A stretch of 64,000 bases of DNA from Candidatus Saccharimonadota bacterium (GCA_030445245.1 JAUCSD010000001.1:372001-436000); one strand, 5' to 3'; numbered from the stretch's first letter, positions 25,732 to 34,184 are shown. Translations and numbers: made by a program. Notes: a model not told the origin generated them from the letters alone.

Positions 25732-26196
25732 ATGACGCTGTTCGACATCCACGTTATCGATCTTCGCACCCCTTGGAGACGTGCCCAGGATGCGATCGGC
25801 GACATTGCCATTGCAGCGATGTCCCGTACGCTCACCCAAGCCAACCTTCACGTGGATCGGCGTCACGCCATTAAGCCCCTCACCATGGGACCGTGGGCGC
25901 ATTCAACCGTATCGACCGTGGACACGCTCGAACGTGGGGTCTACACAACGGATCAGTTGCGCGTGCGGCTTGCGCTGACACGTAGCAACCAGGTCGGCGG
26001 GATCGGCTGGCAGATCAGCTTCACGATCTCGGGTCGCAGCCTCATGAACGCGCGCCAGCTCCTTCGCATTCAGCGAGCGCTGGAGACGATCGTTCACGAG
26101 CGAGAGCACCTGAGTAACCTGGTGATCACGCCCTATCTCGACCACATCGTGGTCAATATGAGCGTCCAGATCGGCGACCTCATCGAACCGATGTAG
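25732..26196 (+). CDS. unknown protein with hammerhead ribozyme in its 3' UTR
   Basis: This 154-residue soluble protein, clearly GC-richer than clpP and tig around it, has no motif I recognise (central TTDQLRVRLALTRSNQVGGIGWQISFTISGRS; C-terminal TPYLDHIVVNMSVQIGDLIEPM). Codon periodicity (G/C at third positions) supports translation. An extended -10 TGTTATAAT lies near 25650 and AGGGT precedes the ATG. After the stop come a perfect 13-bp hairpin, a hammerhead ribozyme and a terminator, all on the same strand. The 262-bp AT-rich gap on its left (25470-25731) holds only divergent promoter signals. Confidence 0.65.
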   Translation: MTLFDIHVIDLRTPWRRAQDAIGDIAIAAMSRTLTQANLHVDRRHAIKPLTMGPWAHSTVSTVDTLERGVYTTDQLRVRLALTRSNQVGGIGWQISFTISGRSLMNARQLLRIQRALETIVHEREHLSNLVITPYLDHIVVNMSVQIGDLIEPM

Positions 26197-26209
26197 ATCC
26201 TCTGACTTG

Positions 26210-26241
26210 GAGTCGCGGTGCATGTGCGTGCACCGCGACTC
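26210..26241 (+). terminator. perfect 13-bp hairpin after the 25732 gene
   Basis: GAGTCGCGGTGCA and TGCACCGCGACTC flank a 6-nt loop, 13 nt after the stop. No U-tract follows; the next element is the hammerhead at 26261. Confidence 0.65.
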
Positions 26242-26260
26242 AGTGGGACGGTTTGTTGCA

Positions 26261-26315
26261 ATACGTTCTATATCTATTGAGATATACTGACGAGTCTAAA
26301 AGGACGAAAACGTGT
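26261..26315 (+). ncRNA. type III hammerhead self-cleaving ribozyme
   Basis: All core elements occur in order: stem III 5' arm ATACGTT (26261-26267); cleavage-site C26268 in an allowed NUH triplet (UUC); stem I TATATCT/AGATATA (26269-26275 with 26280-26286, loop ATTG); CTGACGA (26287-26293, matching CUGANGA); stem II GTCT/GGAC (26294-26297 with 26302-26305, loop AAAA); GAA (26306-26308); stem III 3' arm AACGTGT (26309-26315). Stem III has seven pairs including the required A15.1-U16.1. A downstream palindrome ACGTGTATACACGT could compete with stem III. It lies on the mRNA strand of the 25732 gene. Confidence 0.88.
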
Positions 26316-26328
26316 ATACACGTACATT

Positions 26329-26360
26329 AAAAAACGACCTGTATTTCTCAGGTCGCTTTT
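26329..26360 (-). terminator. tig terminator (bidirectional)
   Basis: CGACCTG/CAGGTCG stem with a 7-nt loop; T-run GTTTTTT on the minus strand for tig and CTTTTAT on the plus strand for the 25732 transcript. Confidence 0.8.
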
Positions 26361-26377
26361 ATATGAAATACCTATTG

Positions 26378-27664
26378 CTATTTCGTGTTTAACTCAACGA
26401 GACGCGTAACCGTCTTTTCGGTGAGAAGACGGTTGGCGACATCACGGCGAGCTTCTGGCTGATCAAACTGAGCCACCATCTGTGGATTATTAGCATACTG
26501 CTTTTTATACAGCTCAACATGCGCAGCAAGTTCTTCGTTGGTTGCTTCAATCTTTTCAGCTTTGCTGAGTTCAGCGAGAGCAAGTCCTGCTTGGACGCGC
26601 TTCTTCGCAGCTTCAGCAACTTCAGTATCAAGCCATTTTTCTTTAGTCTCAAAACCCTTGTTCTCAAGATATTGATCAAGTGTCAGGCCTTGATACATAA
26701 GGTTCTGTGTCATATCACGCTCGATAGACTCAGCCTGATCCTTAACCAACACATCAGGTACCGGTACGGTACTGATTTCAACAAGTTGCTTTACGAGATC
26801 ATCTTTAAGGTTCTCGCCTGCTTCGCGCTCTTTTTGGGCGGTCAGCTCACGTTTGATATCCTCTTTGAGCTCAGCAACAGTCTTAAACGGACCAGCTTTT
26901 GCAGCAAGTTCGTCATTAATCTCAGGCAGTACTACTTCTTTAAGGCTCTTCAGGGTAGTTGTAAAGACAACTCTCTGACCCTTAAGGTCAGCAACATGAT
27001 ATGTTTCAGGGAATGTTAACTCAAGATCGAACGTCTCACCTGGTTTTTTACCAACGATACCCTCTTCGAAGCCTGGAATGAATGAATCGCTTCCAAGTGT
27101 CAAATCGTAATCAGTACCGGTACCACCGTCAACCGCAACACCATCTTTCTTACCAATAAAATCAATTGTTGTTTCATCGCCATTTTTCGCAGCTCGTTTT
27201 ACTTCTTTTTTCTCAGCAAAGCCAGCACGCATGCGTTCGATGATCTCATCAATATCTTTAGCTGCAACAGCTACCTTTTTCGTGGTAACTTTTAGCTTTT
27301 TATAATCACCGAGGGTAACTTTTGGTAGAATTTCGGCCTCAGCCGTAAACTCAAGTTCCTGGCCTGGAACATATTTCTTTACTTCAACAGCTGGACGATC
27401 AAGCGCTTGAATGTTCTCATTCATGTAGCTTTCAGCAACAGCCTTAGACAGAGCGTCTTCAAGCGTCTGCTGAGCTAACATCTCTGGGTCTACATGCTTA
27501 GCAGCAACGCTTGCAGGTACGTTTCCTTTACGGAAACCAGGAACTTTAACAGATTTAGCAAGCTTGGAAAGTGCAACATGCTCTGCGGCTTTTAGGTCTT
27601 TTTGGTCAAGGCTAATCGTTAGCTCAACTTTGGTGTCGGATAGGTGTTTTACAATTGTCTTCAT
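26378..27664 (-). CDS. tig: trigger factor
   Basis: This 428-residue ribosome-bound chaperone and prolyl isomerase starts with the ribosome-docking segment VPGFRKGNVPASV (near 42), then the FKBP-type domain (GDETTIDFIGKKDGVAVDGG ... GSDSFIPGFEEGIVGKKPGETF) and the helical C-terminal domain. An extended -10 TGTTATACT lies 10 nt before the ATG, so the leader is only a few bases. It is separate from clpP, unlike the usual tig-clpP pairing with clpX. Confidence 0.97.
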   Translation of the reverse strand: MKTIVKHLSDTKVELTISLDQKDLKAAEHVALSKLAKSVKVPGFRKGNVPASVAAKHVDPEMLAQQTLEDALSKAVAESYMNENIQALDRPAVEVKKYVPGQELEFTAEAEILPKVTLGDYKKLKVTTKKVAVAAKDIDEIIERMRAGFAEKKEVKRAAKNGDETTIDFIGKKDGVAVDGGTGTDYDLTLGSDSFIPGFEEGIVGKKPGETFDLELTFPETYHVADLKGQRVVFTTTLKSLKEVVLPEINDELAAKAGPFKTVAELKEDIKRELTAQKEREAGENLKDDLVKQLVEISTVPVPDVLVKDQAESIERDMTQNLMYQGLTLDQYLENKGFETKEKWLDTEVAEAAKKRVQAGLALAELSKAEKIEATNEELAAHVELYKKQYANNPQMVAQFDQPEARRDVANRLLTEKTVTRLVELNTK

Positions 27665-27691
27665 ACTGTAATCGAGTATAACAGATGTGGA

Positions 27692-29083
27692 CTAGGCGAA
27701 CAAATCGTCTGGATCATCTAAATGACTTCGACGACGATCTTTAACACTACTCACAATTCGTTCAAAACTAAGCTTTTGTTCTTCGCTTGACGTTGTATCT
27801 TTAAATGAATATATCTCCGTCTTAATCTCATCTTCGCCAACAAAGACAATAAAAGGAATGTCTTTTTTAACAGCCGTTTTTAATTGTTTATCGAGTTTTC
27901 GAGCGGTAATATCAAGCTCAACATTAACACCTTCCTCTCGAAGGTTGGCTGCAAACTTCGTAGCCTCCTTGAGAGTATCACCGAGTACAACCACGTATAC
28001 ATCAGTTGTTGACGGGAGTTTAGGTACGAGATTGTGTGTCTCTAAAAATAACTCGGTCATCGTCAAACCAGGTGCCATACCAACGGCGGAAATAGGTTCA
28101 GCACCAAATAAACCAACCAAACCGTCATATCGGCCGCCGCCATAAAGCGAACGACTATTTTCCTTGTTCGTATCAAAGAATTCGAATACCGTACCGGTAT
28201 AGTAATCAAGACCACGCATCAAAGTGATGTCAAAAATGGCATTCTTAACTCCACTGCGCTCAAGCAGCGTAAACAGTTGCTGTATCTCCTTAACGGCAGC
28301 ACTTTCACGGATGTCCTCAGGTAGCTCGCCCATACTTTTAGCCGCAAGGATTGCTGAAATTCGCTTCAACCCAGCCGGAGCCGCCTGTTGGCCAAAGATG
28401 TCGATCGCCTGATCACGAAAATCTTCTGGCGCAATCTTATTCTTTCGGTCAAACAACTTGATCATCAGCTGTGCCTGCACAGCATCAAGGCCAAGATATT
28501 GCGCCATCATGTAGTTAATAACCTGACGGTTGTTAATCTTAATAATGAACATATCGTCAGTTGCACCAAATTGTTTAAGGAACTGTGCTCCCATCGCAAT
28601 AATTTCAGCTTCAGGTAACGCACCCTCCACGCCGAAGATATCGACATTAAGCTGCCAGAACTCACGCTCACGACCACGCTGAGGACGCTCGTAGCGCATA
28701 AAGTTTGCTACCGAGAAAAGGCGTGCTGGATAGGCCATCTCTTGACGACGGGCAGCTACCATACGGGACACTGATGGAGTCATCTCAGGACGGATTGCTA
28801 CCGTACGGTCACCACGATCCATAAATGTATATGTTTGTTCGCTCGCAAGCTCTTGACCTGATTTAGCGGCATAAACCTCAAGCGGCTCAAGAAGTGGCGT
28901 ACCATACTCCTCATACCCCCAACTTCTGGCAACACGCTTCCAGTTAGCAAAGATATAATTTTGCACACGCTTGTCGGCGGGATAATAGTCTCGAGTACCT
29001 TTATAAGGTTGTGATGATAACGTGCTCATAGGGGTTATTGTTGCATTTTTGTCTTCATATTGCAAGCGTAACCGTTTTGCCAT
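27692..29083 (-). CDS. hisS: histidyl-tRNA synthetase
   Basis: This 463-residue class II synthetase has motif 2 (RPEMTPSVSR; NFMRYERPQRGREREFWQLNVDIFG), the histidine-specific GLDYYTGTVFEF, motif 3 region GGRYDGLVGLFG and a C-terminal anticodon-binding domain (DVYVVVLGDTLKEATKFAANLREEGV). The ATG at 29083 is supported by AGGAG 7 nt upstream, giving an N-terminal extension of 18 residues relative to the next ATG. The leader encodes a His-rich peptide and an attenuator (29113-29233). Confidence 0.97.
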   Translation of the reverse strand: MAKRLRLQYEDKNATITPMSTLSSQPYKGTRDYYPADKRVQNYIFANWKRVARSWGYEEYGTPLLEPLEVYAAKSGQELASEQTYTFMDRGDRTVAIRPEMTPSVSRMVAARRQEMAYPARLFSVANFMRYERPQRGREREFWQLNVDIFGVEGALPEAEIIAMGAQFLKQFGATDDMFIIKINNRQVINYMMAQYLGLDAVQAQLMIKLFDRKNKIAPEDFRDQAIDIFGQQAAPAGLKRISAILAAKSMGELPEDIRESAAVKEIQQLFTLLERSGVKNAIFDITLMRGLDYYTGTVFEFFDTNKENSRSLYGGGRYDGLVGLFGAEPISAVGMAPGLTMTELFLETHNLVPKLPSTTDVYVVVLGDTLKEATKFAANLREEGVNVELDITARKLDKQLKTAVKKDIPFIVFVGEDEIKTEIYSFKDTTSSEEQKLSFERIVSSVKDRRRSHLDDPDDLFA

Positions 29084-29112
29084 AAGAGTCTCCTGAAGTG
29101 TTAATTAATAAA

Positions 29113-29150
29113 ATATAAAACTGCCGAAACGATGTCCGGCAGTTTTATAT
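29113..29150 (-). terminator. hisS attenuator terminator
   Basis: A 14-bp stem (29113-29126 with 29137-29150) around a 10-nt loop is followed by TTTATT on the minus strand, 30 nt upstream of the hisS ATG. GCCGGAACGA in the leader (29176-29185) can pair over 10 positions (one G-U) with TCGTTTCGGC (29123-29132), which includes the terminator loop and 3' arm, forming an antiterminator. Confidence 0.8.
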
Positions 29151-29166
29151 TTCGACAATAAGAAAG

Positions 29167-29220
29167 CTATCCGACTCGTTCCGGCGACAGATGCAGATGA
29201 TGGATAGCTAGGACTAACAT
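29167..29220 (-). CDS. hisS leader peptide
   Basis: The 17-residue ORF reads MLVLAIHHLHLSPERVG: three of five consecutive codons are CAT. Its ATG lies 7 nt after the -10 box, so it is translated from a leaderless transcript like many genes here. The stop codon falls in the 3' arm of a stem AGCTATCC/GGATAGCT (29202-29209 with 29165-29172) that would be blocked when ribosomes stall at His codons. This is the architecture of classical amino-acid attenuation. Confidence 0.8.
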   Translation of the reverse strand: MLVLAIHHLHLSPERVG

Positions 29221-29227
29221 AGACTTC

Positions 29228-29233
29228 ATTATA
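29228..29233 (-). promoter_or_regulatory. hisS promoter, extended -10
   Basis: TGATATAAT on the minus strand (TATAAT at 29228-29233). No strong -35 is visible. Predicted start of transcription coincides with the leader-peptide ATG. Confidence 0.65.
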
Positions 29234-29329
29234 TCATTTGCATGAATTGTCATAAAGCAGAAAAACCTCCCAATAAACTAATGATGTCAACCGATCATTT
29301 TGTACCTCGGTATCGTATACTGAGTGTAG

Positions 29330-30397
29330 ATGCCCCAGCAAATCCTTAAGACAGATACTGTCGCTCTCGTTAATCAGGCACTTGATGGTTTCTTCGAGCG
29401 ATCTATTGTGCATGCTACCCTTATCGACCCCTCATACCAGCAACTGTGGGAAAATCTTTACAATTTCATCCGTTCAGGAGGCAAACGTCTCCGCCCTCAG
29501 ATGACCATGCTCGCATACGAAGCATTTGACGGTAAGGATAGCTCGATGGTTATCCCAGTAGCAGCCGCGCAGGAGTTACTTCATTTCTGCTTACTAATCC
29601 ACGATGACATTATTGACCGCGACTACGTACGCTACGGCATACCAAACGTTGCTGGACGCTACAAAAAAGCGTATAAAGCATTCGTCTCCGATCCTACTGA
29701 TCAAATCCATTATGCCAACAGCGCAGCACTTCTTGGAGGCGATCTTATGCTTTCTGGCGCCTACCAGCTCATTACGTCATGCTCACTACCGCCAGAAGAT
29801 AAGATAGTCGCTCAAGGGCTGCTTGGTCACAGCACCTTTGAAGTTGCCGGGGGTGAATTACTCGATACCGAATCAAGTTTCGTGCCCTACACTGCCGGTA
29901 ATGCGCTTAAAATTGCACGCTATAAAACAGCCAGTTATTCATTTATTACACCTCTCGTTACTGGTGCGACTCTTGCTGGCGCTAGTAGCGCGCAACTCCA
30001 TATTCTCCGTTCCTACGCTATATCGCTTGGTGTCGCCTATCAGCTTGTCGACGATATCCTCGGCACCTTTGGATCTGAAAAAGAAATCGGTAAGTCAACT
30101 TCAGGTGATATTCGAGAAGGCAAACGAACATACATAGTAGAGCACGCGGTAGCAGCGATGAGCCCTAACGACAAAAAGATATTCGATCGTTCTTTTGGGA
30201 ATCCTGCCATAACGCCCGCGGAGATAACAGTTATTAGAGAGTTACTGGTCTCAACAGGAGCACGGGCCGAAACTGAAAACACCATCGACCACTATGCTGC
30301 GGAAGCTCGTGAAGCACTTACCCTCCTTCAGCTTGATAATGAATATCATGACAAATTCGAAGCCCTTATTCTTAAGGTTACAAAGCGATCATTCTAA
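29330..30397 (+). CDS. polyprenyl diphosphate synthase
   Basis: This 355-residue trans-prenyltransferase elongates isoprenoid chains. GGKRLRP (about 51), the first aspartate-rich motif in LLIHDDIIDRD (about 89-99) and the second, LVDDILGTFG, are present with GDIREGKRTY between. The family makes geranylgeranyl or longer diphosphates; the chain length cannot be told here, and undecaprenyl-type synthases are a different fold. TATACT (29316-29321) ends 8 nt before the ATG (near-leaderless). Confidence 0.9.
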   Translation: MPQQILKTDTVALVNQALDGFFERSIVHATLIDPSYQQLWENLYNFIRSGGKRLRPQMTMLAYEAFDGKDSSMVIPVAAAQELLHFCLLIHDDIIDRDYVRYGIPNVAGRYKKAYKAFVSDPTDQIHYANSAALLGGDLMLSGAYQLITSCSLPPEDKIVAQGLLGHSTFEVAGGELLDTESSFVPYTAGNALKIARYKTASYSFITPLVTGATLAGASSAQLHILRSYAISLGVAYQLVDDILGTFGSEKEIGKSTSGDIREGKRTYIVEHAVAAMSPNDKKIFDRSFGNPAITPAEITVIRELLVSTGARAETENTIDHYAAEAREALTLLQLDNEYHDKFEALILKVTKRSF

Positions 30398-30930
30398 GAC
30401 TTGAGCAGTATGTCTTTCGAGACTAATCGTGGAGTGCCGACACGCATTTGCTTTTCAGTATGTGGATCACGCAATTGACCCATTAACTGACGAGCTGCTT
30501 CGCGTCGTCGTTCGACACTTTTAGCCAAGCTTGTCCGTGCAATCTGGACGTATAACCCTCTTGGAGCCACAGGTTCCCATTCAATCTCGTCTAAAGCATT
30601 GATCATGGTGGTTAGATGCGGCTGATCCAATTCTGCGACGTCGAATAATAATGTGAGGTTTTCTTCATGCGTACGCACTCGAACCGTGGAAGCGAGGGCG
30701 AGTGTTCGGTTGCCCATTTGCCGCAATCGCTGTTCGGCTGCTCGTATGTATATTTGATTAGCTTCACGATGGTATTCTTCAGTCGAGACAACTCGGTTGG
30801 CCTGTGTATAGAATCTGTGTTCGTTTTTGGGATCTTCTAAGAATAAATCGAGTGCCGCTTGGAGCGAACCAGACGGCACAAGTTCCTCGTGAACACGCGT
30901 CATATGTTTTAGTGAGGTAGTATCGCCCAT
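30394..30930 (-). CDS. conserved-looking protein of unknown function
   Basis: This 178-residue soluble protein has no domain I recognise. It is rich in Arg and Glu, with helices such as SVERRREAARQLMGQLRDP and a central LTLLFDVAELDQPHLTTMINALDEIEWEPV that looks like an alpha/beta unit. It overlaps the end of the convergent polyprenyl synthase gene by 4 bp. CATACT ends 6 nt before the ATG, suggesting a leaderless mRNA. Composition is host-like. Confidence 0.7.
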   Translation of the reverse strand: MGDTTSLKHMTRVHEELVPSGSLQAALDLFLEDPKNEHRFYTQANRVVSTEEYHREANQIYIRAAEQRLRQMGNRTLALASTVRVRTHEENLTLLFDVAELDQPHLTTMINALDEIEWEPVAPRGLYVQIARTSLAKSVERRREAARQLMGQLRDPHTEKQMRVGTPRLVSKDILLKS

Positions 30931-30954
30931 GCTTATAGTATGATGAGGCTAATC

Positions 30955-31560
30955 TTATAAATCAAGTACGTACTGGCGTATCCAGGCATACATAACAATA
31001 CCTGAGGCAACGCCAACATTGACTGATCGCGTGCTGCCTAGTTGTTCAATCATGACCATCCTCTGAGCGGCAGCCTGCATCGCCTCGCTAAGACCCGGTC
31101 CTTCACCACCGAATACAAGTACTGCCTTCTTGGGTAAGCTTGTCTGAGCTAGCGGTATGGCACCCGGCATATTATCGATCGCTATCACTTCACGTCCATC
31201 TACCGCAGTCATAAAGGCTTCGACCGATTCGTGATGAAAGATATCAAGGTAGCGATCAGTAACCATGGCACCTCGTCTGTTCCAGTGACGCTTGCCTATG
31301 ATATGAACTGCGGCTACATTAAAGGCGTTTGCGTTACGAACGATTGTCCCGATATTAAGATCATGCTGCCAGTTTTCAATAGCCACATGGAGATCAACTC
31401 GATTTTTATCTAAATCTTCCTTAATTGCCTCAACGCTCATATAGCGATATTTATCCTCGACATTACGACGATCACCCTCGGCAAGGAGGATCAGATCGTA
31501 CTCCAAACCGACCGGCCACGGCTTTGCATGAGGACCAACACCTATCTCAGTAGTATCCAT
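30955..31560 (-). CDS. SpoU/TrmH family RNA 2'-O-methyltransferase
   Basis: This 201-residue protein has the SPOUT motifs: motif 1 NIGTIVRNANAFNVAAVHI, motif 2 VLVFGGEGPGLSEAM and motif 3 GSTRSVNVGVASGIVMYAW, the knot that binds AdoMet. The target (tRNA or rRNA ribose) cannot be assigned. The ATG at 31560 (MDTTEIGVG) is chosen because TATAAT (31571-31576) lies 10 nt upstream; longer readings run into the promoter. It is divergent from the M13 peptidase gene. Confidence 0.88.
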   Translation of the reverse strand: MDTTEIGVGPHAKPWPVGLEYDLILLAEGDRRNVEDKYRYMSVEAIKEDLDKNRVDLHVAIENWQHDLNIGTIVRNANAFNVAAVHIIGKRHWNRRGAMVTDRYLDIFHHESVEAFMTAVDGREVIAIDNMPGAIPLAQTSLPKKAVLVFGGEGPGLSEAMQAAAQRMVMIEQLGSTRSVNVGVASGIVMYAWIRQYVLDL

Positions 31561-31606
31561 TATGTAATTCATTATACATGAGCGATGCCTGAGGCCTCTC
31601 TGATGG

Positions 31607-31612
31607 TATACT
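31607..31612 (+). promoter_or_regulatory. leaderless promoter of the M13 peptidase
   Basis: Extended -10 TGGTATACT (TATACT at 31607-31612), then 7 nt to the ATG; no Shine-Dalgarno. Confidence 0.6.
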
Positions 31613-31619
31613 AGCATCT

Positions 31620-33575
31620 ATGAACCAACCTGACACAACTACTCCACAAGATATTATTTTTGACGACAGTGTGCGACCACAAGATGACTTTTTCCAATAC
31701 GTGAATGGAAGATGGCTCGAATCTCACCCTATCCCTGAGAGTGAGACGCGCTGGGGAACGTTTAATATTTTACGTGACGAGGCATGGCGAGCTATGCGTA
31801 CAATCTATCAGGATATCCAAACGCTCACACCGGAAGTAGGCAGTATTGAACAACAAGCACGTGACTTCTACTTTTCAGGTATGCATTTCAATGAATTCGA
31901 CGCCACACATAGGCAGCTCGTACTGGCTATGTATCAGGACATTGATGCTATCGAAACGACAAAGGACCTGTCGCATGTAATCGGCTCGCTCCACTCACGT
32001 GACATCAGCGGCCCTTGGCAGACGTACGTTGACTCTGACCACGAAGACAGTTCAAAACATGTCTTCTCTTTCCGCCAATCTGGCATTACGCTTCCAAATC
32101 GTGATTATTATCTTGATGATAGTAGTAAAATGCAGGAAATTCGCAAAGCGTATCAAGTACATGTTCAGAAAGTATATAAGCAGTTTCCAGCACTTAGCGA
32201 GGACTCTTCAACCTTCTGGGATATGCTTATCAGCTTCGAAACGGCCCTTGCTACCATTTCACGCTCGTCTGCTGATCTCCGTGACGTAGAGAAAAACTAC
32301 AATAAAATGTCTTTTGACATGGTTATTAAAACGTACCCAGCAATTGATTGGCTTGCATATGCCGACGGGCTTGGCTGGCATCCAACTGATCAAATTAGCA
32401 TTGAACAGCCAGAGTTTTTCGCCGCGATTAACGACGCCTTCGTTTCTCGTTCACTTGATGAGTGGAAGTTATACCTTAAATGGCGTGTCACGAGTCAGTG
32501 CCTTAGCAAAATTAACAGTAGTCTAGCCCAGTTACACTTTGAGTTCTTTGGCAAGACACTGAGCGGCACAACAGAGATCATGCCGCTGTGGAAACGTGTT
32601 GTCCTTGCGGCTGAATACACTATCGGCGAAGGTACTGGAAGGCTCTATGCTGAGCGTTACTTTCCAGAAAGCTCTAAAAAACAAGTACTCTCCCTCGTTG
32701 ATGCACTCCGTGAGGCTTACGACGAGCGACTTCAGCAGCTTGACTGGATGAGTCCGGCCACTAAAGAACATGCCCGCAAGAAACTCGCCAACATGAAAGT
32801 CCTCATTGGTTATCCTGATGCTTGGCGAGACTTTTCGGGACTTACTATCACTCGCGACTCGTACCTTGGTAACATATTAGCGGCCCAAGCATATGAAGTA
32901 GCCTACTGGCTCGAACGACTTCACGAGCCCACCTCACGTGAGGAGTGGTTCATGACGCCACAGACCGTCAATGCCTACCACGATCCGAATCGTCTTGTCA
33001 TCTGCTTCCCTGCCGGCATTTTGCAAAAACCGTTCTTTGACCCGACAGCGGCACTTGCCATTAACATGGGTGGGATCGGCATCGTTATCGGACATGAGTT
33101 AACTCATGGTTTCGACGATCAGGGCTGTATGTTTGACGCCGAAGGCAACGTACGTACCTGGCAAACACAAGAAGAACGGGACGCGTTTACGAAAAAAGCC
33201 CAAGTTATTGTTGATCAAGCAGATATTTTTGAAGTACTTCCAGGTCTGACGCTAAAGGGCAACTTGGTGCTAGGAGAAAGTATCGCTGATCTTGGCGGAC
33301 TTGAGCTAGCCCTTTACGCTCTAAAAAAACAATTAGACGATGTGACTGACAAGAAGTTGGCTATCGAGCAATTCCTTATTAATTACGCCTACACGGAATG
33401 TAGTAGCGTTCGAGAAGAGAAACTGCGAGAGTTTACACTTACCGACCCACACCCCGCTTCTGAATTCCGAGTCAATGGTATGATTCGACATGTTGATGAT
33501 TTCTACGAGGCATTCGACGTAACCGAACAAGACAAGCTCTACCTCACCCCTGATAAGCGAGCACGAATCTGGTAA
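31620..33575 (+). CDS. pepO: M13 family zinc metallopeptidase (PepO/neprilysin-like)
   Basis: This 651-residue zinc endopeptidase has the zinc site GHELTH (His492, Glu493, His496), the third ligand in GESIADLGG (Glu553) and the substrate-binding NAYHDPNRLVICFPAGIL (NAYY-like) motif. C-terminal DPHPASEFRVNG with ADFFxxFxC-like end replaced by VDDFYEAFDV and a final W is typical. No signal peptide or membrane anchor is visible, so a cytosolic oligopeptidase as in lactobacilli is likely. Confidence 0.95.
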   Translation: MNQPDTTTPQDIIFDDSVRPQDDFFQYVNGRWLESHPIPESETRWGTFNILRDEAWRAMRTIYQDIQTLTPEVGSIEQQARDFYFSGMHFNEFDATHRQLVLAMYQDIDAIETTKDLSHVIGSLHSRDISGPWQTYVDSDHEDSSKHVFSFRQSGITLPNRDYYLDDSSKMQEIRKAYQVHVQKVYKQFPALSEDSSTFWDMLISFETALATISRSSADLRDVEKNYNKMSFDMVIKTYPAIDWLAYADGLGWHPTDQISIEQPEFFAAINDAFVSRSLDEWKLYLKWRVTSQCLSKINSSLAQLHFEFFGKTLSGTTEIMPLWKRVVLAAEYTIGEGTGRLYAERYFPESSKKQVLSLVDALREAYDERLQQLDWMSPATKEHARKKLANMKVLIGYPDAWRDFSGLTITRDSYLGNILAAQAYEVAYWLERLHEPTSREEWFMTPQTVNAYHDPNRLVICFPAGILQKPFFDPTAALAINMGGIGIVIGHELTHGFDDQGCMFDAEGNVRTWQTQEERDAFTKKAQVIVDQADIFEVLPGLTLKGNLVLGESIADLGGLELALYALKKQLDDVTDKKLAIEQFLINYAYTECSSVREEKLREFTLTDPHPASEFRVNGMIRHVDDFYEAFDVTEQDKLYLTPDKRARIW

Positions 33576-33594
33576 AACCATAAAGGAGATCCGG

Positions 33595-33629
33595 GTCTTC
33601 GCGGTGCACAGATCGCACATCGCGAAGAC
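33595..33629 (-). terminator. hairpin after the 33643 gene
   Basis: GTCTTCGCG/CGCGAAGAC with an inner GTGC/GCAC stem begins 13 nt after the stop. It also lies 20 bp past the end of the convergent M13 gene and could serve both. Confidence 0.6.
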
Positions 33630-33642
33630 TCCGAACTTATCC

Positions 33643-34020
33643 TCACCCCTTGCTTCGCCAGGGAGTACCCGTCGGCCTTCTCGCCCTGCTCGGAGCCAGA
33701 TAGCGACTGGATTGGATCGTCTGAATCCATACCGTGCCGTCACTCTTGATACTGACCTGGCAGTCATTGCTCATGAAGAACGTCCCGAGTACAACGACAT
33801 TCGGTTTGGCGAGCGGACGGGAACTCGGACGGCGCTGCTTACAGAAGAGAGAAACCTCAGTGCCAGCCGGTATGGCTAGATCACATGACACACCCATCCG
33901 TATGTACCTGATTTTGAAAACCGTGGCGAGCTTGATGTTTATGGCACCAGAAGTTCGAACCAAACTTTCCCAGGCATTGATGGTACGCGCGTCAAGCTTG
34001 CCTGTAAGTGCTTGCGTCAT
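33643..34020 (-). CDS. protein of unknown function, GC-rich solitary gene
   Basis: This 125-residue basic protein has beta-like segments (VRTSGAINIKLATVFKIRYIRMGV; PNVVVLGTFFMSNDCQVSIKSDGTVWIQT) and an Arg/Pro-rich tail. No family is recognised. ATG 34020 has AGGAAAGG 7 nt upstream and a promoter TTGACG-17-TTAAAT lies near 34050-34080. Several overlapping antisense readings exist, but this frame has the ribosome site, the promoter and the hairpin after its stop. Confidence 0.55.
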   Translation of the reverse strand: MTQALTGKLDARTINAWESLVRTSGAINIKLATVFKIRYIRMGVSCDLAIPAGTEVSLFCKQRRPSSRPLAKPNVVVLGTFFMSNDCQVSIKSDGTVWIQTIQSSRYLAPSRARRPTGTPWRSKG

Positions 34021-34103
34021 GGCTACACCTTTCCTAAGGGGAGGACTGGAAATATTTAACACCAGTTGCCTGTATACGTCAAATAGGTAAGACACCGGTG
34101 CAA

Positions 34104-34154
34104 AAGGAGAGGGCCTTCCTCTCCTTACGAGTGTCTATCAAATATCTGATAGAC
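34104..34154 (-). terminator. two hairpins after tRNA-Leu(CAG)
   Basis: GTCTATC/GATAGAC (34133-34154) is followed on the minus strand by AAGGAGAGG/CCTCTCCTT (34104-34126) and TTTT, forming the likely end of the tRNA transcript. Confidence 0.55.
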
Positions 34155-34184
34155 CCGTTTTTATAATGCACATAAAATAAATTC

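Noticed and set aside
26310-26390. GTG-started 26-codon ORF across the tig terminator
   Set aside because: It overlaps the ribozyme arm and the terminator and has no conserved features; the RNA structures explain the sequence better.
29084-29233. T-box riboswitch upstream of hisS
   Set aside because: No T-box sequence (TGGNACCGCG-like) or stem I specifier structure is present; the in-frame His codons fit a leader peptide instead.
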